64,000 bases of DNA from Microbacterium sp. LWH11-1.2 (GTDB lineage: Bacteria; Actinomycetota; Actinomycetes; Actinomycetales; Microbacteriaceae). The DNA is taken from positions 4,030,001 through 4,094,000 of the forward strand of contig NZ_CP151636.1 in NCBI RefSeq assembly GCF_038397745.1, read 5' to 3'. Below the pieces are notes generated by a model that saw nothing but the letters and a program-made list of their open reading frames with translations, was not told the origin of the DNA and did no database searches. Of this stretch, positions 7,800 to 17,720 are shown piece after piece (position 1 is the first letter of the stretch; each line of letters starts with the position of its first letter). The translations under genes and the position numbers were made by a program.

Positions 7800-8111
7800 T
7801 CAGACGGCCCTGGCTGCGCGCTTCTCCTGCTGATACACCCGGATCGCCTCATAGCGCTCGGCCGAACGGGCCTGTCGCTTGGCCGCTTCCGCCGCCCGGT
7901 TCTTCGGCGGAGCCGAGGTCACCAGGTCGTCGAGCAGCTGACGGGCCGCGCGGGCGATCTCATCGACGGCCCGGTCGAAGACCGCCTGGTTCACGCGGGA
8001 GGGCGCGTTCGCTCCAGAGATCTTGCGGACGAACTGCAGCGCCGCGTCGTGGCACTCCTCGTCGGTCGCGGCGGGTTCGAGGTTGTTCAGCGGGACGATG
8101 TTGCGACACAT
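7800..8111 (-). CDS. DUF2277 family protein
   Basis: 103 residues beginning MCRNIVPLNNLEPAATDEE, the hallmark start of the DUF2277 family, which is common in actinobacteria and has no assigned function. The conserved ALQFVRKISG segment follows, then VDEIARAARQLLDDLVTSAPP and a basic C-terminal helix. Length matches the family. Predicted soluble and mostly helical. Monocistronic; TAGCGT lies 6 nt before the ATG and there is no ribosome binding site. Confidence 0.9.
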   Translation of the reverse strand: MCRNIVPLNNLEPAATDEECHDAALQFVRKISGANAPSRVNQAVFDRAVDEIARAARQLLDDLVTSAPPKNRAAEAAKRQARSAERYEAIRVYQQEKRAARAV

Positions 8112-8117
8112 ACCGGC

Positions 8118-8123
8118 ACGCTA
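8118..8123 (-). promoter_or_regulatory. -10 box, leaderless DUF2277 promoter
   Basis: TAGCGT on the minus strand, exactly 6 nt before the ATG at 8109-8111. Confidence 0.55.
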
Positions 8124-8254
8124 CGCCGGGCCGACGACGGACGGAAGAGGTCGATCCGGTGAACGGCATGGTGCGACGCGGGTGCTGCTCGCTACGCTCT
8201 GGCTACGAGAACCGGCGACGGCCGATCCGCCGTCTCCCTGGAACAGGAGAGAAC

Positions 8255-8668
8255 ATGACGATTCCCCAGCCCCCCGATTCCCCGCAGACTCCCCCGGCCT
8301 GGAACGGCGCGCCCACCCCGGATCCCACCGCCGCCTACGCGCCGCCCGCGCCCAACGGCGGCGCTCCCTACGCTGCAGCTCCGGTCTCCCCTCCGGGTCG
8401 CGTGCTGTCGATCATCGGCCTGGTGCTCGCCTTCGTCGCGGCGCCGATCGGCCTGATCCTCAGCATCGTCGCGGCCGTCAAGCTCGGCAAGGCCGGTGCC
8501 CCCAAGGGCATCGCCATCGCGGGCATCATCGTCGGCGCGGTCATCACCCTGCTGTACATCATCGGCATCATCCTGTTCGTGACGCTCTTCGCGGGCATCA
8601 TCGGGACGTGCGCGGAGCTCGGCCCGGGCGTGTGGACCGTCGACGGCGTCACCTACACCTGCAGCTGA
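8255..8668 (+). CDS. Small membrane protein, proline-rich N-terminus (DUF4190-like)
   Basis: 137 residues. The first 47 are low-complexity, rich in Pro/Ala/Gly. They are followed by two hydrophobic spans (about 49-72 and 83-115) separated by a short basic loop (KLGKAGAPKG), the pattern of DUF4190-type proteins, and a short outside tail with two cysteines. Function unknown. The ATG at 8255 has AGGAGA 8 nt upstream. An in-frame extension further upstream is ruled out by composition and by the ribosome binding site. Confidence 0.75.
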   Translation: MTIPQPPDSPQTPPAWNGAPTPDPTAAYAPPAPNGGAPYAAAPVSPPGRVLSIIGLVLAFVAAPIGLILSIVAAVKLGKAGAPKGIAIAGIIVGAVITLLYIIGIILFVTLFAGIIGTCAELGPGVWTVDGVTYTCS

Positions 8669-8686
8669 TCTCCCCGGAGAGAGACG

Positions 8687-8720
8687 AAGGGACCGGATGC
8701 CGCACGGCATCCGGTCCCTT
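8687..8720. terminator. Bidirectional terminator
   Basis: Perfect 15-bp stem (AAGGGACCGGATGCC with its complement) and a 4-nt loop, placed 18 nt after the plus-strand gene and 13 nt before the guaB stop. A-rich on one side and T-rich on the other, so it can serve both convergent genes. Confidence 0.85.
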
Positions 8721-8732
8721 TCCGTCGAATCC

Positions 8733-10485
<1,753 letters not shown>

Positions 10486-11835
10486 GTGGGACCCACAACA
10501 ATCGCCGTGCAGCGAAAACGACCCTGGGTGGTCGCTTTCCTCGGCATCCTCATGGCGCTGACCGCGTTCCTGGTACTGCCTCCGTCATCCGCCTCGGCGG
10601 AGACCTCCGACGACGAGCAGGAGGTGACGGACTTCTACTTCGCCGGGGTCATCACCTTCGACGACGAGCCTGTCGAGGGCGTCGTCATGCAGATCGAGGG
10701 CAACGGATTCAAGGGTGAGACCGAGACCGACGTCGACGGCAAGTGGCGGCTGTACGTGCCCGAGAAGGACAAGTACACCCTCACCGTCGACGAGAAGACC
10801 CTTCCGGACGGCGTGATCGTCGACGCGAGTCTGCTGCCGGAGGGCACGCAGCCCATCGCCGGCACGACAGCCTCGTTCGAGGTCGAGTTCGGCCTCACCG
10901 GCACCAAGATCATGAACCTGTTCCTCGGCGAGGGGCAGCGGATCACCGTCTCGTTCCTCGATCAGCTGCTCTCGCGACTCGTCGGCGGGCTGAACTTCGG
11001 TCTGCTTCTCGCGCTCGCCTCGATGGGCGCGGCCCTGATCTACGGCACCACCCGGCTGTCGAACTTCGCCCACGCCGAGATGGTCACCTGGGGCGGCCTC
11101 GTCGCCCTGGTGACGACCACGTTCTGGCAGCTTCCGCTGTGGGTCGGCATCATCGCGGCGGTGATCGGCGGAGGGCTCTTCGGCTGGGCCCTGGATGCCG
11201 GCATCTGGCGGCCGCTTCGGCGGCGCGGTCTCGGTGTCGTGCAGCTCATGATCGTCAGCATCGGCCTCTCGCTGGCGCTCCGCTACGCGTTCCAGTACCT
11301 GATCGGCGGCGGTACGCGGCAGCTTCCCGGTGCCAGCCCCGCCCCGATCCAGTTCGGTCCGATCTCGCTGTCGTACATCGACATGATCGGCATGGGCGTG
11401 AGCATCATCGTGATCCTCGGCGTCGCCTTCTTCCTGACGCGCACCCGCATCGGCAAGGCGACCCGCGCGATCTCGGACAACCCGCAGCTCGCCGCGGCAT
11501 CCGGCATCGACGTCGACAAGGTGGTCCGCTACGTCTGGATCCTCTCCGGCACGCTCGCGGCGATCTCCGGCATCCTGTGGGCGTACTTCCGCCCCGGCGT
11601 GAAGTGGGACATGGGCGCGCAGATGCTGCTGCTCATCTTCGCCGCGATCACGCTGGGCGGCCTCGGCACCGCGTTCGGTGCTCTCGTCGGCTCGCTCATC
11701 GTCGGCATCGCGGTCGAGGTCTCGACGCTCTGGATCCCCTCCGACCTGAAGTACGCGAGCGCTCTGGTCGTGCTCATCGTGATCCTCCTCGTCAGACCCC
11801 AGGGACTGCTGGGCCGCAGGGAAAGGTTGGGCTGA
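10486..11835 (+). CDS. livH: Branched-chain amino-acid ABC permease LivH with an extra N-terminal domain
   Basis: 449 residues, about 150 more than a usual LivH. The extra part is a signal-like helix (16-35, ending SSASAE), an acidic stretch, and a carboxypeptidase-regulatory/Ig-like beta domain (about 48-125, FYFAGVITFDDEPVEGVVMQIEGNG...GKWRLYVPEKDKYTL). Then comes the permease proper (from about 150): GGLNFGLLLALASMGAALIYGTTRLSNFAHAE and the QGLLGRR end, with 8-9 spans. The permease carries leucine-type amino acids or related solutes with LivM. GTG at 10486 follows GGAGG by 4 nt. The extra domain probably lies outside the membrane and may dock the binding protein. Confidence 0.9.
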   Translation: MGPTTIAVQRKRPWVVAFLGILMALTAFLVLPPSSASAETSDDEQEVTDFYFAGVITFDDEPVEGVVMQIEGNGFKGETETDVDGKWRLYVPEKDKYTLTVDEKTLPDGVIVDASLLPEGTQPIAGTTASFEVEFGLTGTKIMNLFLGEGQRITVSFLDQLLSRLVGGLNFGLLLALASMGAALIYGTTRLSNFAHAEMVTWGGLVALVTTTFWQLPLWVGIIAAVIGGGLFGWALDAGIWRPLRRRGLGVVQLMIVSIGLSLALRYAFQYLIGGGTRQLPGASPAPIQFGPISLSYIDMIGMGVSIIVILGVAFFLTRTRIGKATRAISDNPQLAAASGIDVDKVVRYVWILSGTLAAISGILWAYFRPGVKWDMGAQMLLLIFAAITLGGLGTAFGALVGSLIVGIAVEVSTLWIPSDLKYASALVVLIVILLVRPQGLLGRRERLG

Positions 11836-11839
11836 CGCC

Positions 11840-12817
11840 ATGGACTTCGGAAGCATCTTCTCCAACACCGCCGTCTACCTGTTCAGCCCGGTCACCCTGG
11901 CGTACGCCCTGGCGGCGACGGGTCTCGCGATGCACTTCGGCTTCGCCGGCCTGCTCAACTTCGGTATGGCCGCGTTCATGGCGATCGGCGGCTACGGCTA
12001 CGCCATCTCGGTGCTCACCTTCGGGCTCCCCTGGTGGATCGGCATGCTGATCGGTCTGCTCGGCGGCGCGCTCTTCGCGGTGCTGCTCGGCATCCCGACC
12101 CTGCGTCTGCGGGCCGACTACCTCGCGATCGCGACGATCGCGGCCGGTGAGATCGTGCGCCTGCTGTTCACCACGCAGGTCTTCGACGAGTACACCAACT
12201 CCGCCGACGGCCTCGCCCAGTTCAACGGCGGCTTCCGCGACGCGAACCCCTTCCCCGTCGGGACCTACGGGTTCGGGCCGTGGACGTACAGCGCCGACGA
12301 TCTCTGGAACCGCGTGTTCGGGCTGATCGTGCTCGTCGTCGCGATCCTGCTGGTCTGGGCTCTGATGCGCAGCCCGTGGGGCCGTGTGCTCAAGGGCATC
12401 CGCGAGGACGAGGACGCCGTGCGCTCGCTCGGCAAGAACGTCTTCGCCTACAAGATGCAGGCGCTCGTCGTCGGCGGCGTCATCGGCGCGGCGGGCGGGA
12501 TCGTGTTCGTCCTCCCCTCTGCCGTCGTCCCCGGCAGCTACACGACCTCGCTGACGTTCTTCCTGTGGACGGTCCTCCTCCTCGGCGGCGCGGCCACCGT
12601 GATCGGGCCGACGCTCGGAGCGATCCTCTTCTGGGTCGTGTTCGCCTTCATGGCGAACCTGCTGCCGGCGATGGCGAAGGCGGGGATCCTGCCGATGTCC
12701 GACAGCCAGGCCTCGACGCTGGTGTTCATCTTCATCGGCATCGCGCTGATGCTGCTCGTGATCTTCCGCCCCCAGGGCATCCTCGGCGACAAGAGGGAGA
12801 TGACCTTTGTCAAGTGA
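11840..12817 (+). CDS. livM: Branched-chain amino-acid ABC permease LivM
   Basis: 325 residues, the second membrane subunit. About nine hydrophobic spans; family segments AATGLAMHFGFAGLLNFGMAAFMAIGGY, TLRLRADYLAIATIAAGEIVRL (the usual ATPase-coupling and entry region) and the closing FRPQGILGDKREM. Starts ATG 5 nt after livH stops and overlaps livG by 11 nt. Works as a heterodimer with LivH. Confidence 0.94.
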   Translation: MDFGSIFSNTAVYLFSPVTLAYALAATGLAMHFGFAGLLNFGMAAFMAIGGYGYAISVLTFGLPWWIGMLIGLLGGALFAVLLGIPTLRLRADYLAIATIAAGEIVRLLFTTQVFDEYTNSADGLAQFNGGFRDANPFPVGTYGFGPWTYSADDLWNRVFGLIVLVVAILLVWALMRSPWGRVLKGIREDEDAVRSLGKNVFAYKMQALVVGGVIGAAGGIVFVLPSAVVPGSYTTSLTFFLWTVLLLGGAATVIGPTLGAILFWVVFAFMANLLPAMAKAGILPMSDSQASTLVFIFIGIALMLLVIFRPQGILGDKREMTFVK

Positions 12818-13823
12818 ACTGACCCCCGAGGCGGTCCCCGAGGGGACCGCCGCCCCGGCGACCGGGAGCATCCGTCGCCCGAAGACCACCGGTCTGACCA
12901 AGGGCGAGGTGAAGCCCGGCGTGGCGAAGGTCGATCCGATCCTCATCGCCGACGGCGTGGAGCGGCGCTTCGGCGGACTCACCGCCGTCGACGTGGACCA
13001 CCTCGAGATCCCGCGCGGCGCGATCACGGCGCTCATCGGTCCCAACGGCGCCGGCAAGACGACGCTGTTCAACCTGCTCTGCGGCTTCGACAAGCCCAAC
13101 AGCGGCACGTGGTCGTTCGACGGAAAGAACCTCTCCGGCGTGCCGTCCTTCAAGGTCGCACGGATGGGGCAGGTCCGCACGTTCCAGCTGACGAAGTCGC
13201 TGTCGCTGCTGACGGTGCTCGAGAACATGAAGCTCGGTGCTCCCGGCCAGCGCGGCGAAGGGTTCTGGTCGAGCCTGTTCCCGTTCCTGTGGCGCAAGCA
13301 GGACACCGAGATCGAGGCCAAGGCCCGCGACCTTCTGGCGCGGTTCAAGCTCGACGCCAAGGAGCAGGACTTCGCAGCCTCGCTCTCGGGAGGGCAGCGC
13401 AAGCTGCTCGAGATGGCCAGGGCGCTGATGAGCGACCCGACGCTGGTCATGCTCGATGAGCCGATGGCCGGCGTGAACCCCGCGCTCACGCAGTCGCTGC
13501 TCGACCACATCCTCGATCTCAAGGGCCTCGGCATGACCGTGCTGTTCGTCGAGCACGACATGCACATGGTCCGCCACATCGCCGACTGGGTCGTGGTCAT
13601 GGCCGAAGGACGCGTCGTCGCAGAAGGACCGCCGGACGAGGTCATGGCGGACCCCGCCGTGATCGACGCCTACCTCGGCGCCCACCAGGACGTCGACCTC
13701 GGCGCCGTGACCGGCCGCATCCCCGTGATCTCGGAGATCGACCCGGTGAGCTTCCGCGAACAGGTCGAGGCCGAGGTCGAGGCCGAGGAATCCGCCGACG
13801 ACGCCGAGGAGAAGAAGGCATGA
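12807..13823 (+). CDS. livG: Branched-chain amino-acid ABC ATPase LivG
   Basis: 338 residues. Walker A GPNGAGKTT (about 73-81), ABC signature LSGGQRKLLEMA, Walker B LVMLDEP and switch His in FVEHDMHMV. It differs from textbook LivG in a 45-residue N-terminal extension and a Glu/Ala-rich tail (EAEVEAEESADDAEEKKA). The start is TTG at 12807 inside the end of livM, supported by AGGGAG 6-7 nt upstream; no in-frame ATG fits. Overlaps livF by 4 nt. Confidence 0.93.
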   Translation: MSSELTPEAVPEGTAAPATGSIRRPKTTGLTKGEVKPGVAKVDPILIADGVERRFGGLTAVDVDHLEIPRGAITALIGPNGAGKTTLFNLLCGFDKPNSGTWSFDGKNLSGVPSFKVARMGQVRTFQLTKSLSLLTVLENMKLGAPGQRGEGFWSSLFPFLWRKQDTEIEAKARDLLARFKLDAKEQDFAASLSGGQRKLLEMARALMSDPTLVMLDEPMAGVNPALTQSLLDHILDLKGLGMTVLFVEHDMHMVRHIADWVVVMAEGRVVAEGPPDEVMADPAVIDAYLGAHQDVDLGAVTGRIPVISEIDPVSFREQVEAEVEAEESADDAEEKKA

Positions 13824-14590
13824 CCGACCAGACGCCTGTCCGGAACGAGATCAAGAACGACGATGTCATCGTCGAGCTGAAGGACGTGCACGCGGGCTAC
13901 CTGCCCGGCGTGAACATCCTCAACGGAGCGAACCTCGTCGCGCACAAGGGCGAGCTGATCGGCATCATCGGCCCGAACGGTGCCGGCAAGTCCACCCTGC
14001 TGAAGGCGATCTTCGGCATGGTGAACGTGCGCGAGGGTGATGTCACGCTCCACGGTGAGAGCATCGTGGGACTCAAGGCCGACAAGCTCGTCAAGCGCGG
14101 CGTGGCCTTCGTCCCTCAGACCAACAACGTCTTCCCGTCGCTCTCCATCGAGGAGAACCTCCAGATGGGGCTCTACCAGAACCCCAAGATCTACGCCGAG
14201 CGTCTGGAGTTCGTCAGCAGCATCTTCGCCGAGCTCGGCAAGCGGCTCAAGCAGCGTGCCGGTTCGCTGTCCGGCGGTGAGCGGCAGATGGTGGCGATGT
14301 CGCGCGCGCTCATGATGGATCCGTCGGTGCTGCTGCTCGACGAGCCATCCGCCGGCCTCTCCCCCGTGCGCCAGGATGACGCGTTCATCCGCGTCTCCGA
14401 CATCAACAAGGCCGGCGTCACGACGATCATGGTCGAGCAGAACGCCCGGCGCTGCCTGCAGATCTGCGACCGCGGCTACGTGCTCGACCAGGGACGGGAC
14501 GCCTACGAGGGCACCGGTCGCGACCTCCTCAACGACCCCAAGGTCATCGGCCTGTACCTCGGCACGCTCGGCACCGAAGACGCCGCCTGA
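13820..14590 (+). CDS. livF: Branched-chain amino-acid ABC ATPase LivF
   Basis: 256 residues, second ATPase of the importer. Walker A GPNGAGKST, the LivF-type segment FVPQTNNVFPSLSIEENLQMG, signature LSGGERQMVAMSRAL, Walker B VLLLDEPSAGLSP and H-loop position replaced by MVEQNARR as in other LivF proteins. ATG at 13820 overlaps livG (ATGA). Last gene of the operon; a strong hairpin follows. Confidence 0.95.
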   Translation: MTDQTPVRNEIKNDDVIVELKDVHAGYLPGVNILNGANLVAHKGELIGIIGPNGAGKSTLLKAIFGMVNVREGDVTLHGESIVGLKADKLVKRGVAFVPQTNNVFPSLSIEENLQMGLYQNPKIYAERLEFVSSIFAELGKRLKQRAGSLSGGERQMVAMSRALMMDPSVLLLDEPSAGLSPVRQDDAFIRVSDINKAGVTTIMVEQNARRCLQICDRGYVLDQGRDAYEGTGRDLLNDPKVIGLYLGTLGTEDAA

Positions 14591-14599
14591 CGCGGAAGA

Positions 14600-14635
14600 G
14601 AAGAGGGGCGGATGCTGCGGCATCCGCCCCTCTTC
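14600..14635. terminator. liv operon terminator
   Basis: 16-bp stem beginning GAAGAGGGGCGG with a 4-nt loop (TGCG), 9 nt after the livF stop. Confidence 0.8.
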
Positions 14636-14647
14636 CGTGCCAGGACG

Positions 14648-14714
14648 CTTCGACAGGCTCAGCGACCCAGAGGGCTGGGTCCCTGAGCCTGTCGAAGGGC
14701 TGAGCCTGTCGAAG
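14648..14714. repeat. CTTCGACAGGCTCAG palindromic repeat cluster
   Basis: CTTCGACAGGCTCAG at 14648-14662, its exact reverse complement at 14683-14697, and a second copy of that complement at 14700-14714. The inverted pair encloses 20 nt that themselves pair (GACCCAG/CTGGGTC). This 15-mer is, to my knowledge, a dispersed intergenic repeat of Microbacteriaceae. It sits between two terminators of convergent operons. Confidence 0.75.
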
Positions 14715-14730
14715 GGCCGAGCGCACGACG

Positions 14731-14761
14731 AAGGCCCCGGATGCTGAGCATCCGGGGCCTT
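14731..14761. terminator. Terminator of the binding-protein gene
   Basis: 13-bp stem AAGGCCCCGGATG with loop CTGAG and its complement, ending 9 nt before the minus-strand stop at 14771. Confidence 0.8.
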
Positions 14762-14770
14762 CGCGTGTGA

Positions 14771-16042
14771 TCAGTTCGTGCGGGTGATCAGGTTGTCCGC
14801 ACCGTACTTGTAGGTACCGATCGAGGCACCCTGCGGGTCGCCGTTCTCGTCGAACGTGACCTCGCCGGAGTAGCCGTCGTAGTCGGCCGTGCCACCGTCG
14901 TTGATGATCTTGGCGCAGTCAGCGAAGCTGGTGCACTTCTCACCGTCGCCGGTGCCGCCGGAGACCTCGGCCATCTTGGCCGCGATGTCCGCGCCCTCGG
15001 TGGAACCGGCCGCGAGCGACGCGAGAGCGACGAGGACGACGGCGTCGTATGCCTCGGCGGCGTACGTGAAGTCGTTGACCTCGGGGTTGCCCTCACCGGT
15101 CCAGAACGTCTGCAGACGCTCGGTGAAGTCGTCTTCGAGCGCCGGGCCGGGCTTGGTGCCCTGCGCGCCCTCGAGCGAGAACGAGAAGTTCGTGTCGGGC
15201 GAGGAGCCGTAGTCCGACAGGTTTCCGTCGACCAGGTACCACTTGTCCGGCGTGATGCCGGCGTTCTGCAGCAGCGGGGCGATGGTCTTGAACTGGTCGA
15301 ACGACACGATCGCGACGGCATCCGGGTTGGCTGCCTTGATCGTCTCGACCTGAGCGTCGAACTGACCGTCACCGACGTTGTACGAGGCGTCGGCGACGAC
15401 CTCGCCACCCGCGCCCTCGAAGGTCGACTTGATGTTGTCGAACAGACCCGTGCCGTAGGCGTCGTTCTGGTAGATGACGCCGAGGGTCTTGTGTCCGTCT
15501 TCGGCGATCAGGTTGCCGAGGACCTCGCCCTGCAGCAGGTCGCTGGGAGCGGTGCGGAAGTAGAGTCCCTTGTCGTCCCAGTCGGTGAAGTCGGGGCCGG
15601 TGTTCGACGCCGAGATCTGCAGGATGCCGGCGCTCACGTTGCCGTCGAGGATGAGGCGGGAGACGCCGGATGCCGCAGCGCCGACGATGGCGGTGACGCC
15701 CGCGCCCTGGAGCTTGGTGATCGAGGTCTCGTACGCCTTCGTGTCGGTGTCGCCCTCGTCTTCGGCGGTCAGGTCGATGGTGACGCCTGCGGCGGCCTCG
15801 TTGACCTCGGAGACGGCGAGTCCGACGCCCGACTCCATGGGCGGGCCGAGGAACGACAGCGAACCGGTCTGCGGCAGCAGAGACCCGAGCTTGAGTGTCA
15901 GGTCGGCGGCCGGCTTGTCGTCGCCTTCGGAGGGCGAGCCCTCCGGAGTGCTGCTGCAGCCGGCGATGACCATTGCGGATGCGCTGAGAAGCGCGATCCC
16001 TGCGAAGACCTTCGCGCTGCGCGAACCCTTCAGTGCGTTCAT
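14771..16042 (-). CDS. livJ: Branched-chain amino-acid binding lipoprotein
   Basis: 423 residues. Lipoprotein signal peptide with lipobox VIAG-C (Cys at about residue 29), an acidic Ser/Pro linker, then a periplasmic-binding-protein type I domain (LKLGSLLPQTGSLSFLGPPMESGVGLAVSEVN, ITKLQGAGVTAIVGAAASGVS, LGVIYQNDAYGTGL). In this Gram-positive cell it would be tethered outside the membrane and feed LivHMGF. It lies convergent to livF rather than in the operon. AAGGGAG precedes the ATG. The symbol is by role; the ligand could be another amino acid or amide. Confidence 0.92.
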   Translation of the reverse strand: MNALKGSRSAKVFAGIALLSASAMVIAGCSSTPEGSPSEGDDKPAADLTLKLGSLLPQTGSLSFLGPPMESGVGLAVSEVNEAAAGVTIDLTAEDEGDTDTKAYETSITKLQGAGVTAIVGAAASGVSRLILDGNVSAGILQISASNTGPDFTDWDDKGLYFRTAPSDLLQGEVLGNLIAEDGHKTLGVIYQNDAYGTGLFDNIKSTFEGAGGEVVADASYNVGDGQFDAQVETIKAANPDAVAIVSFDQFKTIAPLLQNAGITPDKWYLVDGNLSDYGSSPDTNFSFSLEGAQGTKPGPALEDDFTERLQTFWTGEGNPEVNDFTYAAEAYDAVVLVALASLAAGSTEGADIAAKMAEVSGGTGDGEKCTSFADCAKIINDGGTADYDGYSGEVTFDENGDPQGASIGTYKYGADNLITRTN

Positions 16043-16088
16043 GATGCTCCCTTGCGTAACTGAACGTGGATTGTGACCACGCTCGGGT

Positions 16089-16104
16089 GCTCTAACACTA
16101 GAGC
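16089..16104. promoter_or_regulatory. Palindrome in the binding-protein promoter
   Basis: GCTCTAACACTAGAGC, 6-bp arms around 4 nt, about 47 nt before the gene. On the minus strand it contains TAGTGT, a possible -10. A related AACACTAG/CTAGTGTT pair spans 16094-16135. It may be an operator over the promoter. Confidence 0.4.
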
Positions 16105-16186
16105 GTGGGACACGCCGTCAGGGGTCGCTAGTGTTTCGGTGCGTTAACGATCCGACACCGAGTCCGGCCTGCGACAGGACCGGGGA

Positions 16187-17119
16187 TCAGACCGGTTCGG
16201 GCTCGGCGGCGGCGCGGCCCCGGCGAGCGGCCAGGATGAGGTCCACCACGAAGACGATGATCGCGATCCACACGATGATGAATCCGGCCCATCGCTCGGC
16301 CGGCATCGGCTCCCCGAGGACCACGACGCCGAGGATGAACTGCATCACCGGGGTGACGAACTGGATCATGCCGATCACCGTGAGGTCGATGCGTCGTGTG
16401 CCCGCCGCGAAGAGCAGCAGCGGAACGGCCGTGACGACGCCGGCGAACCCGAGCACCAGGGCGTGACCCCAGCCGTTCGCCCCCATCGTGATTCCGGCGG
16501 GCGTCTGCGCGACGATGATCAGCTGCACGACGGCGATCGGGATCAGCCAGAACGACTCCAGCGTCAGCCCGCTCACCGCGTCGACGGCCGGACCGATCTT
16601 CTTCTTGATCAGCCCGTAGACGCCGAACGACGCCGTCAGCGACAGCGCGATCCAGGGGAACGAGCCGTAGGCGACGACGATCACGACGACCGCGATCGCG
16701 GCGATGGCGATGGCTGCCCATTGCAGACGGCGGATGCGCTCCTTGAGCACGAAGACGCCGAGCAGCACGGTGGTGATCGGGTTGATGAAGTAGCCGAGGC
16801 TGGTCTCGACGACGTGGCCGGTGAGCGTGCCGAGCACGAACACCTGCCAGTTGACGTAGATGAGGAGGCCGGCCAGCGCCGTCCAGCCCAAGAGCTTCGG
16901 CTGCCGCAGGATCACACCGAAGGCGGCCCATCCGCGCGTCACCGTCAGCAGCAGGAGGCAGAAGACCAGCGACAGCAGCACTCGCCAGGCGACGACCTCC
17001 CACGGCCCGGTCGGCACGAGGAGGAGGAAGTAGAGCGGGAGGATGCCCCAGAGCAGATAGGCGCCGCCGGCGTAGGCGACTCCGGCGGTCCGAGTGGCGC
17101 GGGTCGTCTCAGAGGGCAC
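16187..17119 (-). CDS. rarD: EamA-family permease RarD
   Basis: 310 residues, ten predicted spans in two EamA repeats. RarD-type signatures: GVAYAGGAYLLWGILPLYF at the start, NWQVFVLGTLTGHVVETSLGYFINP and ERIRRLQW. RarD proteins are putative metabolite exporters of the drug/metabolite transporter superfamily; the substrate is unknown. The start is GTG at 17117-17119, supported by TAGGGT exactly 6 nt upstream. Confidence 0.92.
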   Translation of the reverse strand: MPSETTRATRTAGVAYAGGAYLLWGILPLYFLLLVPTGPWEVVAWRVLLSLVFCLLLLTVTRGWAAFGVILRQPKLLGWTALAGLLIYVNWQVFVLGTLTGHVVETSLGYFINPITTVLLGVFVLKERIRRLQWAAIAIAAIAVVVIVVAYGSFPWIALSLTASFGVYGLIKKKIGPAVDAVSGLTLESFWLIPIAVVQLIIVAQTPAGITMGANGWGHALVLGFAGVVTAVPLLLFAAGTRRIDLTVIGMIQFVTPVMQFILGVVVLGEPMPAERWAGFIIVWIAIIVFVVDLILAARRGRAAAEPEPV

Positions 17120-17125
17120 TGCACA

Positions 17126-17131
17126 ACCCTA
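17126..17131 (-). promoter_or_regulatory. -10 box, leaderless rarD promoter
   Basis: TAGGGT on the minus strand, 6 nt before the GTG start of rarD. Confidence 0.5.
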
Positions 17132-17214
17132 TGCCGCGCGACAGTCCGCGGACGCCACATGGCCATGGACCGAAGGAGTCCGGCAGGAAACCGACGCCGT
17201 CTGGCGGAAAGCAG

Positions 17215-17248
17215 AAGGGACCCGGATGCCGAAGCATCCGAGTCCCTT
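17215..17248. terminator. groES terminator
   Basis: 15-bp stem (AAGGGACCCGGATGC, one mismatch) with loop CGAA, 15 nt beyond the groES stop. Its position between convergent-free genes suggests it ends groES transcription. Confidence 0.75.
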
Positions 17249-17263
17249 CCGAGGAACGCTGGT

Positions 17264-17560
17264 TCAGCGGACGACGACCGCGAGCACGTCGCGGGCCGAC
17301 AGGACGAGGTACTCGTCTGCGCCGAACTTCACCTCGGTGCCGCCGTACTTGCTGTACAGGACACGGTCGCCGACGGCGACGTCGATCGGAACGCGGTTGC
17401 CGTTGTCGTCGATGCGGCCGGGGCCGACAGCCACGACCTCGCCCTCCTGGGGCTTCTCCTTGGCGGTGTCGGGGATGACCAGGCCACTCGCGGTGGTCTG
17501 CTCGGCCTCGACCTGCTGGATGACGATGCGGTCCTCGAGCGGCTTGATGGAAACCGACAC
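17264..17560 (-). CDS. groES: Co-chaperonin GroES (Cpn10)
   Basis: 98 residues, full length. It caps the GroEL chamber. Start [47 protein letters not shown] covers the first strand, the mobile loop and the roof hairpin; it ends [17 protein letters not shown]. The gene is alone: a terminator follows and no groEL lies in the window, as in many actinobacteria where a second groEL sits elsewhere. Two CIRCE operators precede it, so HrcA heat-shock control is expected. Confidence 0.98.
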   Translation of the reverse strand: MSVSIKPLEDRIVIQQVEAEQTTASGLVIPDTAKEKPQEGEVVAVGPGRIDDNGNRVPIDVAVGDRVLYSKYGGTEVKFGADEYLVLSARDVLAVVVR

Positions 17561-17600
17561 GGTCTACCTCTTCTTTCTTGACGCTGACACGAAAGACTTG

Positions 17601-17627
17601 TTCGCACTCTCAACCCGAGAGTGCTAA
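17601..17627. promoter_or_regulatory. CIRCE operator, proximal
   Basis: On the minus strand TTAGCACTC, 9 nt, GAGTGCGAA: the HrcA operator with two deviations in the right arm. Starts 41 nt before groES. Confidence 0.9.
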
Positions 17628-17645
17628 TCCAGTCTATGCGCTCGG

Positions 17646-17672
17646 CTGGCACTCATGCAATGCGAGTGCCAA
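17646..17672. promoter_or_regulatory. CIRCE operator, distal
   Basis: TTGGCACTC, 9 nt, GAGTGCCAG on the minus strand: the second HrcA-type inverted repeat, 18 nt beyond the first. The pair presumably gives tight repression at normal temperature. Confidence 0.85.
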
Positions 17673-17708
17673 TGCCACCCGCCGGCTCGGCGACGGGGGC
17701 GGGGGAAT

Positions 17709-17714
17709 TAGGCT
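17709..17714 (+). promoter_or_regulatory. -10 box, leaderless methyltransferase promoter
   Basis: TAGGCT, 6 nt before the GTG at 17721. Confidence 0.55.
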
Positions 17715-17720
17715 GAGGGC

